A DNA stretch of 64,000 bases from a virus, in IMG/VR virus record IMGVR_UViG_3300042922_000542, positions 64,001-128,000 of that record. One strand, given 5' to 3'. Every line of letters starts with the position of its first letter. Within the stretch, counting starts at the first letter, position 1. This document shows, piece by piece, positions 9,483 to 20,003 of this stretch. The notes below the pieces were generated by a model, which was not told where the DNA came from, searched no databases, and saw nothing but the letters and a program-made list of their open reading frames with translations. Both the position numbers and the translations under genes were made by a program.

Positions 9483-12400
9483 ATGTCTACTGCAAAAATT
9501 AGTGCAAAGAACGGATCAATTGCAGCGCCATATATTAAACGTGCATCCGGTTTATTAAAAGGCGCTACAGCGGAATATATTAGAGAATATATGCCAACAT
9601 CAGTATCTACAATTGAATCAATGAAAGATACGATCAAACCATTTTCAGCATCTATATCTAATGCTGGTAGTGTTATAGCTAAAACAAAAGAATTGACCGC
9701 TCAACAAAATTTGCGTAAAATAAATGATTGGTTTTTTGGAATGAATAGTTCATTCGATAATGGAAGTGCTGATTCGGATTTATCATTCGATATAGAAGTT
9801 GGTAATAGTAGTGAAATCATCATGGCGCAATTATCAGCTGAAGAAAGATCGGCTAATCAAATATCTAAAACTGTTGTTGAAACATCCCATAGGATGGTTG
9901 AGGCACAATTGTCTGCAACTGCAAATATACTAACATCTATGGACAAAGTCGGTGCAGCGGTTGTATCAGGATTCGATAATATCAATAATACTCTTAATAA
10001 ATTATTAGAAGTGACTACAAAAAATACAAGTGCATTGATTGCTACATCTGTAGCTGCATCAGTTGGATCGAATAGTAATAATCCAATGTTGAGCTCCGGT
10101 AAATTCAATCTTAATGCATACAAGAAATTGATATCTAGTAATGTCCAAGGTAGTGAATTTGGAATGCTTACTGCGATACTTCCAATATTGACTGGTAGTA
10201 TGGGAAGAGAAATGCTATCCTCTGATAATCTATCAAAGATGGGATTTGCTGCATTAATGAATAAAACAAATCCTAATTTAAAGAAAAACATGGAAGCCCT
10301 TGATAAATCTATAAATGGAATTTTAATGAATTCCCTTATAAGATTAGGTGATAAACGAGATCAGAATAATTTAATAGGAACACTTGGTAGAATTTTTGGA
10401 ATGGATACAAATCAAAAACGTCTATCAACAGGTCGAACAAATCTTGAATTTAAAGCTGTACCATTTGATACAGTTGCTAAAGAATCACTTGTTAGTACGA
10501 TACCTGGATATTTACGACAGATTTTAGTTCAATTAGGTGGACCGGATCAAATATATGATTATAGAAGTAGATCATTTAGAAGTAAGGGTGCAATAGCTCG
10601 TGATTTTAAAGATGCTGCGGCTACTAGTAATTCATTTAGATATGCAAGTGGAAGTGTACGTAATACCGTGGGTAGATATGGTAATAATGATGCTAATTAT
10701 AGTAATTTGCGTGATATGATCCATGATTTAATAATGGAGGATATGGGGGGTTCATCCCGTGATAGAAACCACGTATCGGCCCAACTGAGTAGTGAAGCAA
10801 CAGCCAAAAAATATATAAATTCATTATTGAAAAATAGCGGGATTAATAGAGGCAATGGTAGAGCCATAGGTCAATTGGCTAAGGGATACTCATCACTTGA
10901 TGCACAAGGATTATACGATCTTAGGCAACAATCAATAACATCTTCAATGAAACGTAATGCAAATTTACAGGAATATATTGATAATGCGAATATGTTCGGA
11001 GTAGATTTGTCATATATAAGTAATACGAGAGATGATAATAAAAATGAAATAATTAGACGATATACTGGTAAATCATCGAGTTCCATTATTAATTCCAAAT
11101 CAGGTATATCAACTGGCGGTACTGATTATACTAATTCTGCATTATATGAAATTTATAGACGTCTTAATACAGGCATAAACGTATTTCAAGTTGGGTCATC
11201 AAATGAAAAATCAAATAAATACAAATGGATCGGTAAATTACCGGCGCCATCGAGTCATTCTACCAATAGTGATTCTGAAACGGATAAAAGTTCTAAACCG
11301 TTAGTTTCATCGTTAACTGGCCATACGGATCATACAAATATGCTTCTAGAAGATGGTAAATCCGGTAAAGTTGGTAAATGGGCATCTGCATCTGGTAAAA
11401 ATCTCGTAAACGCATTATTCAATGGCAATGCTGAAGATGTGAGAATTGCATTCGGTCAGATGGTTGGGGACATATCTGAAGTTGCGTCCAAACCTATTAA
11501 AGATTTCTTAATTGGTAACGAATCTGCTAACAAGAAGGGTGTATTTGCGAAAATTAATGATTCATTTGGAAACGTTACAGGCTATTTTAAACATAAATTT
11601 ATGGGTACTGGATATGAATATACCGACGAATCTGGTAAAATGGTTAAAGTCGCTAACAATGAAAAAGGCGGTATAATTGGATATCTTAAAGATAACGTAA
11701 TGGATGTCTTTAAAGGTGGAAAAAATAAAGCAGGAAAATGGCTCAACGATGTTTATAAATATTTTGATTTTGGAAAATCAGAAGGCAACACATCATCGAA
11801 AAAGAGAGCAATAATATCGGCATCGGTTGGAGCTATGGCAGGTTTAGGATTTCTTGGAGGCCCGCTTGGATTGTTAACAGGTGCTATTGCTGGAACTGCA
11901 TTAGATAGTAGCAATTTTGGTAATATTTTAAAAGAAAAATTATTTGGTAAAGATGAATTCGACAAGGATGGTAAATCAAAACACAAAACTGGTATAATTG
12001 AAAAAGTAGTAAATAATATCACTGACCCATTGCGATACCAAATAGGAAAAACATTTGATACTGCTGGTAATGTTTTAAAGAAAAATATATTAGGACCACT
12101 ATCAGATATTGGATTCGCTATCAAGGAAAGGGCTTCAAATGCGGCAGGTAGTGCAGTCGGTAAATTCTTTAGTCAGATATTTAAAGGTGCTGGTTGGATT
12201 GCTAAACAAGCATTAAATATTCCATTGGCACTTGCTGGTATTCCAATAGCATACCAAGGTAATGCTGCAAGAGCTGGAATGCAAGTAGGTGGTGCGGTTG
12301 CTGGGACGGGAATGAATTTTATTGCCGATATGATTTCTGGTAAATCCGGTCGAGAGAAATTAAGAGATCGTCGCAAAGAAAGAGCTGATCAAATTAAAGC

Positions 12401-15400
12401 TGATAAAGATGCAAGTGGATACTATGAGGGCGGAGTATTTGGTAGTTATAAATCTTGGAAGAAGAAACAAGATGAAGCAAGATCAAATAAATCTAATTTA
12501 TCAGATTATATGGCATCCGACAAAACTGTTGTGGATGCTTCAATTAAAACTGAAGAGAATACATCCGCTATGGCAAAGGATATTGGTTCATTAACATATC
12601 ATGCAACACATCATGACCCAATTACGAATTCATCAATATATACTAGCGACAAAGGCGTATATGAAAAGATTACAGATATATTTGATTTACTTAAGAGACG
12701 ATTTGATGGTGGATCAGGATTATCTTCATTATCTGGTGCAGACGGAGTAAATTCAATATTAAGTGCGGCTTCTGGTATTGGAACACAAAGCGGGTTGTCA
12801 ATGGAAGATGTGGAAGATATTAGTTCAATCGCAGATGAATCTAATCGCGGTAAACCCAATAAAAGATCTATACTTTCTAGGTTTAAAAATTTACTTAAAC
12901 GTAATGCCTCAAGTAATAATACTGATGGGGTTAGTGAAAAATCCAAGGGTATGCTGAGTAATATTGCGGGATCAGTTGGTGATTTTATAAAGGACGTATT
13001 ACCAAGTTGGGCAGTCCCATTAGGTGGTTTGATGTTAAGTTTATTATCACCTGCAATCAAATCAATAGTATGGGGTGACGGTGAAAACGAAGGTATCGTG
13101 CCACAATTAGGTGCAGCAATATTAAGCTATATTACTGGTAACACATCTAATGAATCCGGCAGCACATCTTTACCTAAATCTATTGGAGGTATCAATAGTT
13201 CTTTAAATGAAATTGCTACAGGTCCATTACTATCAAATGCTAAAATTGGTGGTATCAATATTACGGGTAGTACAGATCCTATAGGATTATTTGGTACATT
13301 CAATAATAGTAAACGTGCTATATCAGGATTCAAAACATTAAAGAGTTCAGCATCGGCAGCATCTAAAGTTGTCAAAGAGTCAGTTCCATTAGCTCAACGA
13401 TTTGGTGCTAAATTTGCTGTGAAGGCTGCAATGACATCTGGTGCAAAAACTGTAACGCAAACTACATTAAAGGGAACAGCCGCCGGAATATTTAAAGGTG
13501 TTAAAGGATCAATTAAATTTTTATCAAGTTTACTGAGTTTCGCATTAGATAGTATAATAATGCTATTTCAAGGCAATGAAGTATTTGGTAAAGATAAATA
13601 TAGTGCATCATTAGTACAACAAGCATCTCTTATAATTGGAGGTGCATTAAATGGAACTGGTAGTGGATTTGCAGATGGTTTCCAATGGGCTGATATAATT
13701 GATATCGCCGGCAATGCATTAAAATGGACTGCGGTTGGTGCAGCGATGGGTTCTGTAGTTCCTATATTAGGTAACGGCATCGGTGCTGTATTAGGATTTA
13801 TATTAGGTCTTATACTTGGAATGTGGGGCGGTAAAACACTTGCGAAACAAATAGGGAATCTATTTGAAAATAGTGGAGCGTCTAGAGCTACGAATTATGT
13901 AGGTCGAGATTTATATGCAAAGGGTCATGGGTTTGGATCAGATGTATCTAGTTTTGTAAAGGGAATCGGTTCTAAGGCATTAAATTATATTAAGAGTGCC
14001 GCAGGTTCTATTGCAAACTATGTTAGTAGTATGACTGGTAAAGCCAAAGATATATTTAATTTGATGAAAAATTGTAATACAAATTCCGGAGTAAATGGAT
14101 ATTTAAAATTGATATCTGATATATCAAATATAGTATCTAATACTGGATCCGGTGGAGGAAGATCATTTGACTTGTTCTCTACAGCATATCGTGGTCATGG
14201 TTCAATGTATTATCAGGGTAATTACGGATCTGTTTTAGATATGAATCAATCTGGATGTGGACCAATTGCAGCTTCATATATAGCTAACTCATATGGAAGA
14301 AATATTACACCAATGCAGGCCGCTCAATTTTTAAATAATAGCGGCTTCAGAGATAGTTCAGGCGGAACATCTAGTTTAGGTATTGCTGCAATTAATAAAC
14401 AATTAGGAATTCCTATGGCATCTAGCGGTGTAAATATAAATGCGATTGGAAATAAATTATCCAGAGGAGAGCCTGTTGCGCTTCTAGGGAAATCGAATGA
14501 TCCTAATAGTCCATACACCAAATCAGGTCATTTTATTATAGCTGACGGTATGGATAGTTCGGGAAATATTACTGTAATGGATCCATTAAATCCTACGAAA
14601 AGAAAATATGATATCAATAGCATCATGAACGGTGCACAAGAAGCAACATATGCTGATGGTGGAGTTGGGTATGGGGATGAGTCTAAATTAAATAAAGGAA
14701 ATCCTCTCAATAAATCGTTCAGAATAACAAGTCCATTTGGTGATAACTCTCCATTTAGAGGTGGCATATCTCATCGTGGAGTTGATATGGTGCCACAGGA
14801 TGGATCAAAACAAGCACAAGTCGGTGCTGCATATAATGGAACAATAGTCGCAATTAAATCTAATATCCCAGATAGTTTTACTGGAATAAACGATAATACC
14901 AGGAGAAATTCAACTGGTAACTATGTGAGTTATAAAACACCACAAGGTATCACAGTAACTAATATGCATCTGAAAGCAAATAGTATACCATCGAATTTAC
15001 GCATTGGTAGTTCGATAAGACCTGGTGATAAAATTGGAGATATGGGATCGACTGGTATGTCTACAGGCCCTCACTTACATTATCAATTTAAAGATGATAA
15101 AGGAAACTATATTAATCCGACAGCATCAATAACAGGTGGTGCAACTATGAATAATTTCAATAGCTCTGCAAGCCCATACATTGCATCATCCAATGATGGT
15201 GGAATATTCTCGCAATTGAGTAGTATATTAGGTAATACTGCATCTAAGGTAATGAGTTTCTTTGGATTATCTGATTCATCTACAAGTTCATCTATTAATA
15301 CTACAGGTGATGCTAACTCATCAGACATAATATTCTCAAAGGCTAAGAATCTTGATACATCATATACGGACTATCCAGGTAGATCAATGGGAATCGAATC

Positions 15401-16400
15401 ATATCAATTAAATTTTATTCTTAAAGTAGCTCCGTCCGCACAGGCAACGATGGATTCAGGTGTGTTAGCTTCGGTACGTATAGCACAAGCTATTATAGAA
15501 TCAAATTGGGGGCGTTCAAGTCTTACAACAGAGGGTAATAATTTATTCGGTATGAAAGCATTCGCTGGTTGGTCTGGGCGTCGTATAAGTAAACCAACTA
15601 AAGAATGGAGTGCGTCTAGTGGAAATTATCAAACTAATGCTAGTTTTAGAGCATACGGTAGTTGGGATGAGAGTATTGCAGACCAAGCTAATAACTATAC
15701 CAAAGTTTCAGCTTATAAAAGTTCTGGCTTACTTGGAGAAAAAGATTATAGACAAGCCTGTATTAAGATACAAAAATCAGGTTATGCGACAGACCCGGCA
15801 TATGCTAATAAATTAATACAGATGGTTGATCGATATCAATTAACCTATTTCGATCATCCTGTAACTAAAGGTGCAACTGCTAGCAGTCGTTACTATTCCA
15901 ATAGAATGACGATGCAAGACATGGCTGCATTAAATATGTCATCGGATAATAATCCTATGGGTGGTGGTATTCCGTCATATGATAATTCTGGGAGTTCTAT
16001 ATTTACTTCACGTAAATCAAATGTACCGAATGCCGGTTATGGAAATAAATCTTCATCACGTAAAATTAATCGTGGTTATGGAGCTAAGTTCCCTAATGCT
16101 ATAGGTGGATCATTTAGCGATACATATGAATACGATCAAAATATTAAAAGTGCATCAGGTATGGGCATGGGTAATATCAATGAAAAACTAGAATTATTAT
16201 TATCTGCAGCTCTTAATGAATTAAAGGCAATCAATAATAATACGGGTGGTTCTACATCTGCATTGCAAGAATTAGTAAGTGCCAGTGGAAATAATGGTTC
16301 TGGTTCACAAACTAAAACTGCGACACGTAGATCGTCAGCACCCCCATTGAATAATAACTCTAACATATCATCAGTATTATCAATTGTAAAACCTTTATAA
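9483..16400 (+). CDS. tape measure / tail lysin with three cell-wall hydrolase domains
   Basis: This protein has about 2305 residues. I chose the ATG at 9483 over upstream GTG codons at 9471 and 9474. Its size, low complexity and several long hydrophobic glycine/alanine segments (such as at 780-805 and 1410-1450) are typical of tape measure proteins, which set tail length and enter the envelope during injection. The C-terminal third carries three hydrolase-like domains in order. The first is a C39-like cysteine peptidase (SGCGPIA with C1592, SGHFIIADG with H1683, MDPLN). The second is an M23 zinc peptidase (HRGVD with H1764 and D1768, HLH at 1864-1866). The third is a glucosaminidase of the FlgJ/GH73 type (IIESNWGRS with E2006, NNLFGMK). 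Together they could cut peptide cross-bridges and glycan during entry. The tail ends in a Ser/Asn-rich linker and a short helix. The tail structural gene follows after a terminator. Confidence 0.85.
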   Translation: MSTAKISAKNGSIAAPYIKRASGLLKGATAEYIREYMPTSVSTIESMKDTIKPFSASISNAGSVIAKTKELTAQQNLRKINDWFFGMNSSFDNGSADSDLSFDIEVGNSSEIIMAQLSAEERSANQISKTVVETSHRMVEAQLSATANILTSMDKVGAAVVSGFDNINNTLNKLLEVTTKNTSALIATSVAASVGSNSNNPMLSSGKFNLNAYKKLISSNVQGSEFGMLTAILPILTGSMGREMLSSDNLSKMGFAALMNKTNPNLKKNMEALDKSINGILMNSLIRLGDKRDQNNLIGTLGRIFGMDTNQKRLSTGRTNLEFKAVPFDTVAKESLVSTIPGYLRQILVQLGGPDQIYDYRSRSFRSKGAIARDFKDAAATSNSFRYASGSVRNTVGRYGNNDANYSNLRDMIHDLIMEDMGGSSRDRNHVSAQLSSEATAKKYINSLLKNSGINRGNGRAIGQLAKGYSSLDAQGLYDLRQQSITSSMKRNANLQEYIDNANMFGVDLSYISNTRDDNKNEIIRRYTGKSSSSIINSKSGISTGGTDYTNSALYEIYRRLNTGINVFQVGSSNEKSNKYKWIGKLPAPSSHSTNSDSETDKSSKPLVSSLTGHTDHTNMLLEDGKSGKVGKWASASGKNLVNALFNGNAEDVRIAFGQMVGDISEVASKPIKDFLIGNESANKKGVFAKINDSFGNVTGYFKHKFMGTGYEYTDESGKMVKVANNEKGGIIGYLKDNVMDVFKGGKNKAGKWLNDVYKYFDFGKSEGNTSSKKRAIISASVGAMAGLGFLGGPLGLLTGAIAGTALDSSNFGNILKEKLFGKDEFDKDGKSKHKTGIIEKVVNNITDPLRYQIGKTFDTAGNVLKKNILGPLSDIGFAIKERASNAAGSAVGKFFSQIFKGAGWIAKQALNIPLALAGIPIAYQGNAARAGMQVGGAVAGTGMNFIADMISGKSGREKLRDRRKERADQIKADKDASGYYEGGVFGSYKSWKKKQDEARSNKSNLSDYMASDKTVVDASIKTEENTSAMAKDIGSLTYHATHHDPITNSSIYTSDKGVYEKITDIFDLLKRRFDGGSGLSSLSGADGVNSILSAASGIGTQSGLSMEDVEDISSIADESNRGKPNKRSILSRFKNLLKRNASSNNTDGVSEKSKGMLSNIAGSVGDFIKDVLPSWAVPLGGLMLSLLSPAIKSIVWGDGENEGIVPQLGAAILSYITGNTSNESGSTSLPKSIGGINSSLNEIATGPLLSNAKIGGINITGSTDPIGLFGTFNNSKRAISGFKTLKSSASAASKVVKESVPLAQRFGAKFAVKAAMTSGAKTVTQTTLKGTAAGIFKGVKGSIKFLSSLLSFALDSIIMLFQGNEVFGKDKYSASLVQQASLIIGGALNGTGSGFADGFQWADIIDIAGNALKWTAVGAAMGSVVPILGNGIGAVLGFILGLILGMWGGKTLAKQIGNLFENSGASRATNYVGRDLYAKGHGFGSDVSSFVKGIGSKALNYIKSAAGSIANYVSSMTGKAKDIFNLMKNCNTNSGVNGYLKLISDISNIVSNTGSGGGRSFDLFSTAYRGHGSMYYQGNYGSVLDMNQSGCGPIAASYIANSYGRNITPMQAAQFLNNSGFRDSSGGTSSLGIAAINKQLGIPMASSGVNINAIGNKLSRGEPVALLGKSNDPNSPYTKSGHFIIADGMDSSGNITVMDPLNPTKRKYDINSIMNGAQEATYADGGVGYGDESKLNKGNPLNKSFRITSPFGDNSPFRGGISHRGVDMVPQDGSKQAQVGAAYNGTIVAIKSNIPDSFTGINDNTRRNSTGNYVSYKTPQGITVTNMHLKANSIPSNLRIGSSIRPGDKIGDMGSTGMSTGPHLHYQFKDDKGNYINPTASITGGATMNNFNSSASPYIASSNDGGIFSQLSSILGNTASKVMSFFGLSDSSTSSSINTTGDANSSDIIFSKAKNLDTSYTDYPGRSMGIESYQLNFILKVAPSAQATMDSGVLASVRIAQAIIESNWGRSSLTTEGNNLFGMKAFAGWSGRRISKPTKEWSASSGNYQTNASFRAYGSWDESIADQANNYTKVSAYKSSGLLGEKDYRQACIKIQKSGYATDPAYANKLIQMVDRYQLTYFDHPVTKGATASSRYYSNRMTMQDMAALNMSSDNNPMGGGIPSYDNSGSSIFTSRKSNVPNAGYGNKSSSRKINRGYGAKFPNAIGGSFSDTYEYDQNIKSASGMGMGNINEKLELLLSAALNELKAINNNTGGSTSALQELVSASGNNGSGSQTKTATRRSSAPPLNNNSNISSVLSIVKPL

Positions 16401-16405
16401 AAAAT

Positions 16406-16439
16406 AATATAGATGGGGAAATAGACCCCATCTATATTT
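16406..16439 (+). terminator. terminator after tape measure gene
   Basis: A 13-bp stem, AATATAGATGGGG with CCCCATCTATATT, has an AAATAGA loop. The T run is weak (TTAATT). Confidence 0.7.
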
Positions 16440-16497
16440 AATTAAATTGGGAAACCGTTATATTAAATGTCTAACATACGTAAGGAGTGATTTATAT

Positions 16498-18240
16498 ATG
16501 GCACAGGTACAAGGAACGATAGTAGGGAACAAATCATCATCTAATTATACAATGATGGATGAAATGTTATTAAGGGAATTATCGGACATCGATGGTGTGC
16601 GCGGAATTAACCCAGAAACAGGTCGAGATATAAGCGATGGTGGATTATTATCAGGTATGTCTACTAGATTATTTGGTGCGCCATTTCAACTATTAGATTC
16701 AGTAGATCATCGATTCCCGAATATAAATAGATATGTGGGTAATGAATATTTACGAAATTTCTTATTAAATAGCCCTATATTATATATACATCCAGGATTG
16801 CCTAGATACACCGGTGGTAAAGTTAGTGAATTGGCAACTACCGTTATGGATTCATTCAATAGTAATCTAGGACCCGTTCGGTTGATGGTTGGTTTGGCAA
16901 AAGGATCTATATTTGGATCTGGTTCAAAGTTACAAAGAAGAATGTTTGGATTTAAACAAACATATTTAGAATATATGCAATATGTAAATTATATGTGTAG
17001 ATCATCTGCAAGTTATTTAGGATTAACTGATATCATTAATGATAGTAGTACACATAGCAAAAAAATTACTGGCATAGATGGTACATTTGTTTCGGATACT
17101 TCTAAGAGTGGATCAAATAGTTCCAATCCAAAATATGTGCAATTTAGTAAAATTAAATGGCAAAATTACAGATTTTTAGGTGGATACGTACAAACAACAA
17201 AAGAACGTATTGATGAATTAATTAATGCTGCTGGTGGTACCATTAGTGATGGGTTTAAGGGATTATTCGGATTAGATAGCGATGAGAATGGTAATCAATT
17301 TTTTGTTAAAAATATAGATAATATGGATGCATTTGAAAATCTAAATGAGGGCAATATGTCTATAAATGAAACGATGGATATGCAATTAACTTCAGTTGCA
17401 TTTATGGTTGAACCCGTTTCATTTACTGAGAGTTTGGATAATGAAACATCACAATCCATGTTAGAGAGTATAACTGAAAAGATTGATGGGATCGGAAGCG
17501 AAATGGCATTTATTACAGGGTCTAGAGTTGACGTTGGTACGATTGGATCGGTATTGGGATTCTTAGGAAATACTGTAGCTGATGGGGCATCTCAAATAGC
17601 CAGTTTAGTTTCTACAACAACTGGGGGATTTGTGACAAATTTATTTCAAGGTGCTATTGGTGCTCTTAAAGGACAAAAAATGATTTATCCTGAAATATAT
17701 AGATCGTCAAGATCTAGTATGGATTATGAATTTAATGTAACATTGACTTCACCATATGGTGATGCTTATAATTATTACATGCATATAGTGGTGCCATTGC
17801 TTCATTTAATTGGATTGGCTGCACCAAGAATGGTGTCGGCGAACTCAACAGCATCACCATTTTTAGTGCAAGCATATATACCGGGAATGTGTACATGTCA
17901 ACTTGGTATAATCTCGAAAATGACAATAACTAAAAATCCAGATAACGGTCATGTATCGGTTGACGGATTTCCATTAACGGTTAAAGTTAATTTTACGATT
18001 AAAGAGTTATATAATGCATTGGCAATCTCCCCGGCAAATGATCCAGTTTCATTCTTATATAATGAAACCTTAAATGATTACCTTGCAAATATATCAGGAT
18101 TAGTACCATCACTTGCAACATATGAAACTAAGCAAAAAGCATTATTTAAAAATTTAGAAGAATTCTTTACAGTGGATTCATTCGTAAACTCTGCATTATC
18201 AGGTGGATATGAATGGGTTGAAAGCAAGGTTGCACGATAA
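16498..18240 (+). CDS. tail/baseplate structural protein (predicted)
   Basis: This protein has 580 residues. I chose the ATG at 16498, 9 bases after AAGGAG; the frame itself is open further upstream. It begins MAQVQGTIVGNKSSSNYTMM. There is no enzyme motif. It is rich in Gly, Ser and Asn with an amphipathic central region. It directly follows the tape measure gene, where baseplate hub or distal tail proteins are usually encoded in tailed phages, so a virion role is likely. The exact component cannot be named from sequence alone. Confidence 0.7.
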   Translation: MAQVQGTIVGNKSSSNYTMMDEMLLRELSDIDGVRGINPETGRDISDGGLLSGMSTRLFGAPFQLLDSVDHRFPNINRYVGNEYLRNFLLNSPILYIHPGLPRYTGGKVSELATTVMDSFNSNLGPVRLMVGLAKGSIFGSGSKLQRRMFGFKQTYLEYMQYVNYMCRSSASYLGLTDIINDSSTHSKKITGIDGTFVSDTSKSGSNSSNPKYVQFSKIKWQNYRFLGGYVQTTKERIDELINAAGGTISDGFKGLFGLDSDENGNQFFVKNIDNMDAFENLNEGNMSINETMDMQLTSVAFMVEPVSFTESLDNETSQSMLESITEKIDGIGSEMAFITGSRVDVGTIGSVLGFLGNTVADGASQIASLVSTTTGGFVTNLFQGAIGALKGQKMIYPEIYRSSRSSMDYEFNVTLTSPYGDAYNYYMHIVVPLLHLIGLAAPRMVSANSTASPFLVQAYIPGMCTCQLGIISKMTITKNPDNGHVSVDGFPLTVKVNFTIKELYNALAISPANDPVSFLYNETLNDYLANISGLVPSLATYETKQKALFKNLEEFFTVDSFVNSALSGGYEWVESKVAR

Positions 18241-18263
18241 AATTACATGTCGGCATTTATATT

Positions 18264-18273
18264 TATATATTAT
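18264..18273 (+). promoter_or_regulatory. candidate phage promoter motif
   Basis: An exact TATATATTAT lies 36 bases before the ATG at 18310. Confidence 0.55.
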
Positions 18274-18309
18274 TTATATAATATAATAAGAAAAGGAAGG
18301 ATTCTTTAA

Positions 18310-19008
18310 ATGATCGATTGGAATGATAGTAAATATAAGTATTGGATAAAGAATCCAATTGACATAGATCCCGATGAAGATATAAATAAAAACATATCAA
18401 ATAGTCCCGGATATATAATCCGGGACTATCGTTTCTATCCCAAACTGATATCGGTCGATCCAACGGAATATGAGCCTAGAAATGGAATAATTCGCAGACC
18501 CACAAAATTGCAATTATTTTATGCATGGGAATTGAATAATGAACAACAAGCATTAAAAGATCACAAGAAACACGTTAAATACAGGAAGAAGGGTGTTGAT
18601 AAGGATCAAGAGAAAAGATTTACTAAAATGTATATGGATAAAAATAAGGTATATTATATATACAATGATATTGTTCGGGCAGACTATATTAACTTGATCT
18701 CAAATATGATATATTCGAAAAAATATGATGATAATTTAAAATTAGATGCAATGAAACTACTTACTGTGATAGAACATACCCATTTGATAATTTATGATTA
18801 TGATGAATCTATATATAAAAAATTCATTGAGAGATTACTCAATTTAATATATTATATATTTGCGATAAAATTTAATAATTACGATCTAATTGAAATTATA
18901 CTATTACAAAAAAATATAAATTTAAATAAATATTTGATAAGTACTACCAAACCTGATTTGATACTCGATCAATTGATTAATATAAATAATGCTGTAAAAA
19001 TACTTTAA
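18310..19008 (+). CDS. unknown protein
   Basis: This protein has 232 residues and starts 9 bases after AAGGAAGG. It begins MIDWNDSKYKYWIKNPIDID. The second half is rich in Ile, Leu, Asn and Tyr and probably helical, but it has no clear membrane segment. I do not recognise it. Its own promoter motif separates it from the tail genes. The coding sequence contains a perfect 10-bp hairpin at 18401-18429. Confidence 0.75.
   Translation: MIDWNDSKYKYWIKNPIDIDPDEDINKNISNSPGYIIRDYRFYPKLISVDPTEYEPRNGIIRRPTKLQLFYAWELNNEQQALKDHKKHVKYRKKGVDKDQEKRFTKMYMDKNKVYYIYNDIVRADYINLISNMIYSKKYDDNLKLDAMKLLTVIEHTHLIIYDYDESIYKKFIERLLNLIYYIFAIKFNNYDLIEIILLQKNINLNKYLISTTKPDLILDQLININNAVKIL
18401..18429 (+). repeat. GC-rich hairpin inside coding sequence
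   Basis: ATAGTCCCGG pairs perfectly with CCGGGACTAT around a 9-base AT loop, 30 codons into the gene. It is not followed by a T run. Confidence 0.7.
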
Positions 19009-19042
19009 ACAATTATAATTCAATAATAAAGGAGGTAACATA

Positions 19043-19639
19043 ATGTGTTATTCACAAAGAAATTTATTCAAAATGCCTGAAAATAGAAAAATAATATCGG
19101 TCGCATCTAAGACTAAGGAGCCACCGATTGATATATTTAATGATACAATTGTTATTATAGGAGATAATAATAAACCTGCTACCGATCAGCAAATTGGTGA
19201 ATTCACTATAACTGCAGATTTTGGTGAGGAAGAAAGAATTAAAAAGGAAAAAGAGAAACGTAAAGCATTTAAAAAGAATAGACAACGTGCATATGAATTA
19301 TTGGCAAAGCGTGAGTTTATTTTAAATAAGCTTTCTAGTAGTGATTTAAATAAGAAGAAACATATCAACACTGTAGCTAAATTAAATTATGAATTAGAAA
19401 TGATAGATTGGGAATTAAATAAGATTAGAGAAATTAATGGATATGATTATATTGATATGCATAGAACTACTTATATGCAGAGATTTTTAAAGGCTATTAA
19501 AAAGAAATATAAGAAATTTGTAAAATTCTTATCAGCTAATGGTGATACTGTTAAAAATATAATTGCAGGTGTTGCAGGTGTGTTAGTACCAGTTATTATC
19601 GGTATAGTAATTGGTGATAAAAAAACGGCTAGCGCATAA
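19043..19639 (+). CDS. unknown C-terminally membrane-anchored protein
   Basis: This protein has 198 residues and starts 6 bases after AAAGGAGGTAA. A highly charged, probably coiled-coil middle (residues 60-140, Lys/Glu rich) is followed by one hydrophobic segment near residues 170-190 (IIAGVAGVLVPVIIGIVIG) and a short tail. There is no signal peptide, so a tail-anchored inner-membrane topology is likely. The function is unknown. It could act at the host membrane during infection. Confidence 0.72.
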   Translation: MCYSQRNLFKMPENRKIISVASKTKEPPIDIFNDTIVIIGDNNKPATDQQIGEFTITADFGEEERIKKEKEKRKAFKKNRQRAYELLAKREFILNKLSSSDLNKKKHINTVAKLNYELEMIDWELNKIREINGYDYIDMHRTTYMQRFLKAIKKKYKKFVKFLSANGDTVKNIIAGVAGVLVPVIIGIVIGDKKTASA

Positions 19640-19665
19640 TCGATTAAAAATGGAGGTTATGATAT

Positions 19666-19944
19666 ATGCATAATAAACCAGTAGTCCTATGCACATGTAG
19701 ACCAAAAGGTTTTATTAAGTACTATTCATTTATAAAGAAACGTAAACTCGGTCCAGTAATAAACATATTAATGCAATTTAGATTTTCTCGATTCATCTAT
19801 AAATTCTTATTCAAACGGAATCTTGGCATTATAAGCAAAAATCAACGAGTATACGATGAATCATTAATCGCTGATGCAATCAATAATGTGAAAATACCAA
19901 AAGATGTACATTTTGTTGGAGAGATTGATCATCCGTTTGAATAA
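19666..19944 (+). CDS. small basic unknown protein
   Basis: This protein has 92 residues and starts after TGGAGGT. It is strongly basic and aromatic in the first two thirds (YYSFIKKRKLGP, FRFSRFIYKFLFKRN) and acidic at the end. No family is recognised. It is co-directional with the membrane-anchored protein 26 bases upstream. Confidence 0.68.
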   Translation: MHNKPVVLCTCRPKGFIKYYSFIKKRKLGPVINILMQFRFSRFIYKFLFKRNLGIISKNQRVYDESLIADAINNVKIPKDVHFVGEIDHPFE

Positions 19945-19965
19945 TTATTACCATAAATAATAAAA

Positions 19966-20003
19966 ATATGATGGGGTCTATTGTAGACCCCATCTATTAT
20001 TTT
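19966..20003. terminator. bidirectional terminator
   Basis: An 11-bp stem, GATGGGGTCTA with TAGACCCCATC, has a 3-base loop. It is placed between convergent genes. Confidence 0.8.

Noticed and set aside
9857-10291. Minus-strand frames across the tape measure gene
   Set aside because: Long antisense frames arise from its codon use. There are no binding sites, and the plus frame carries clear domains.
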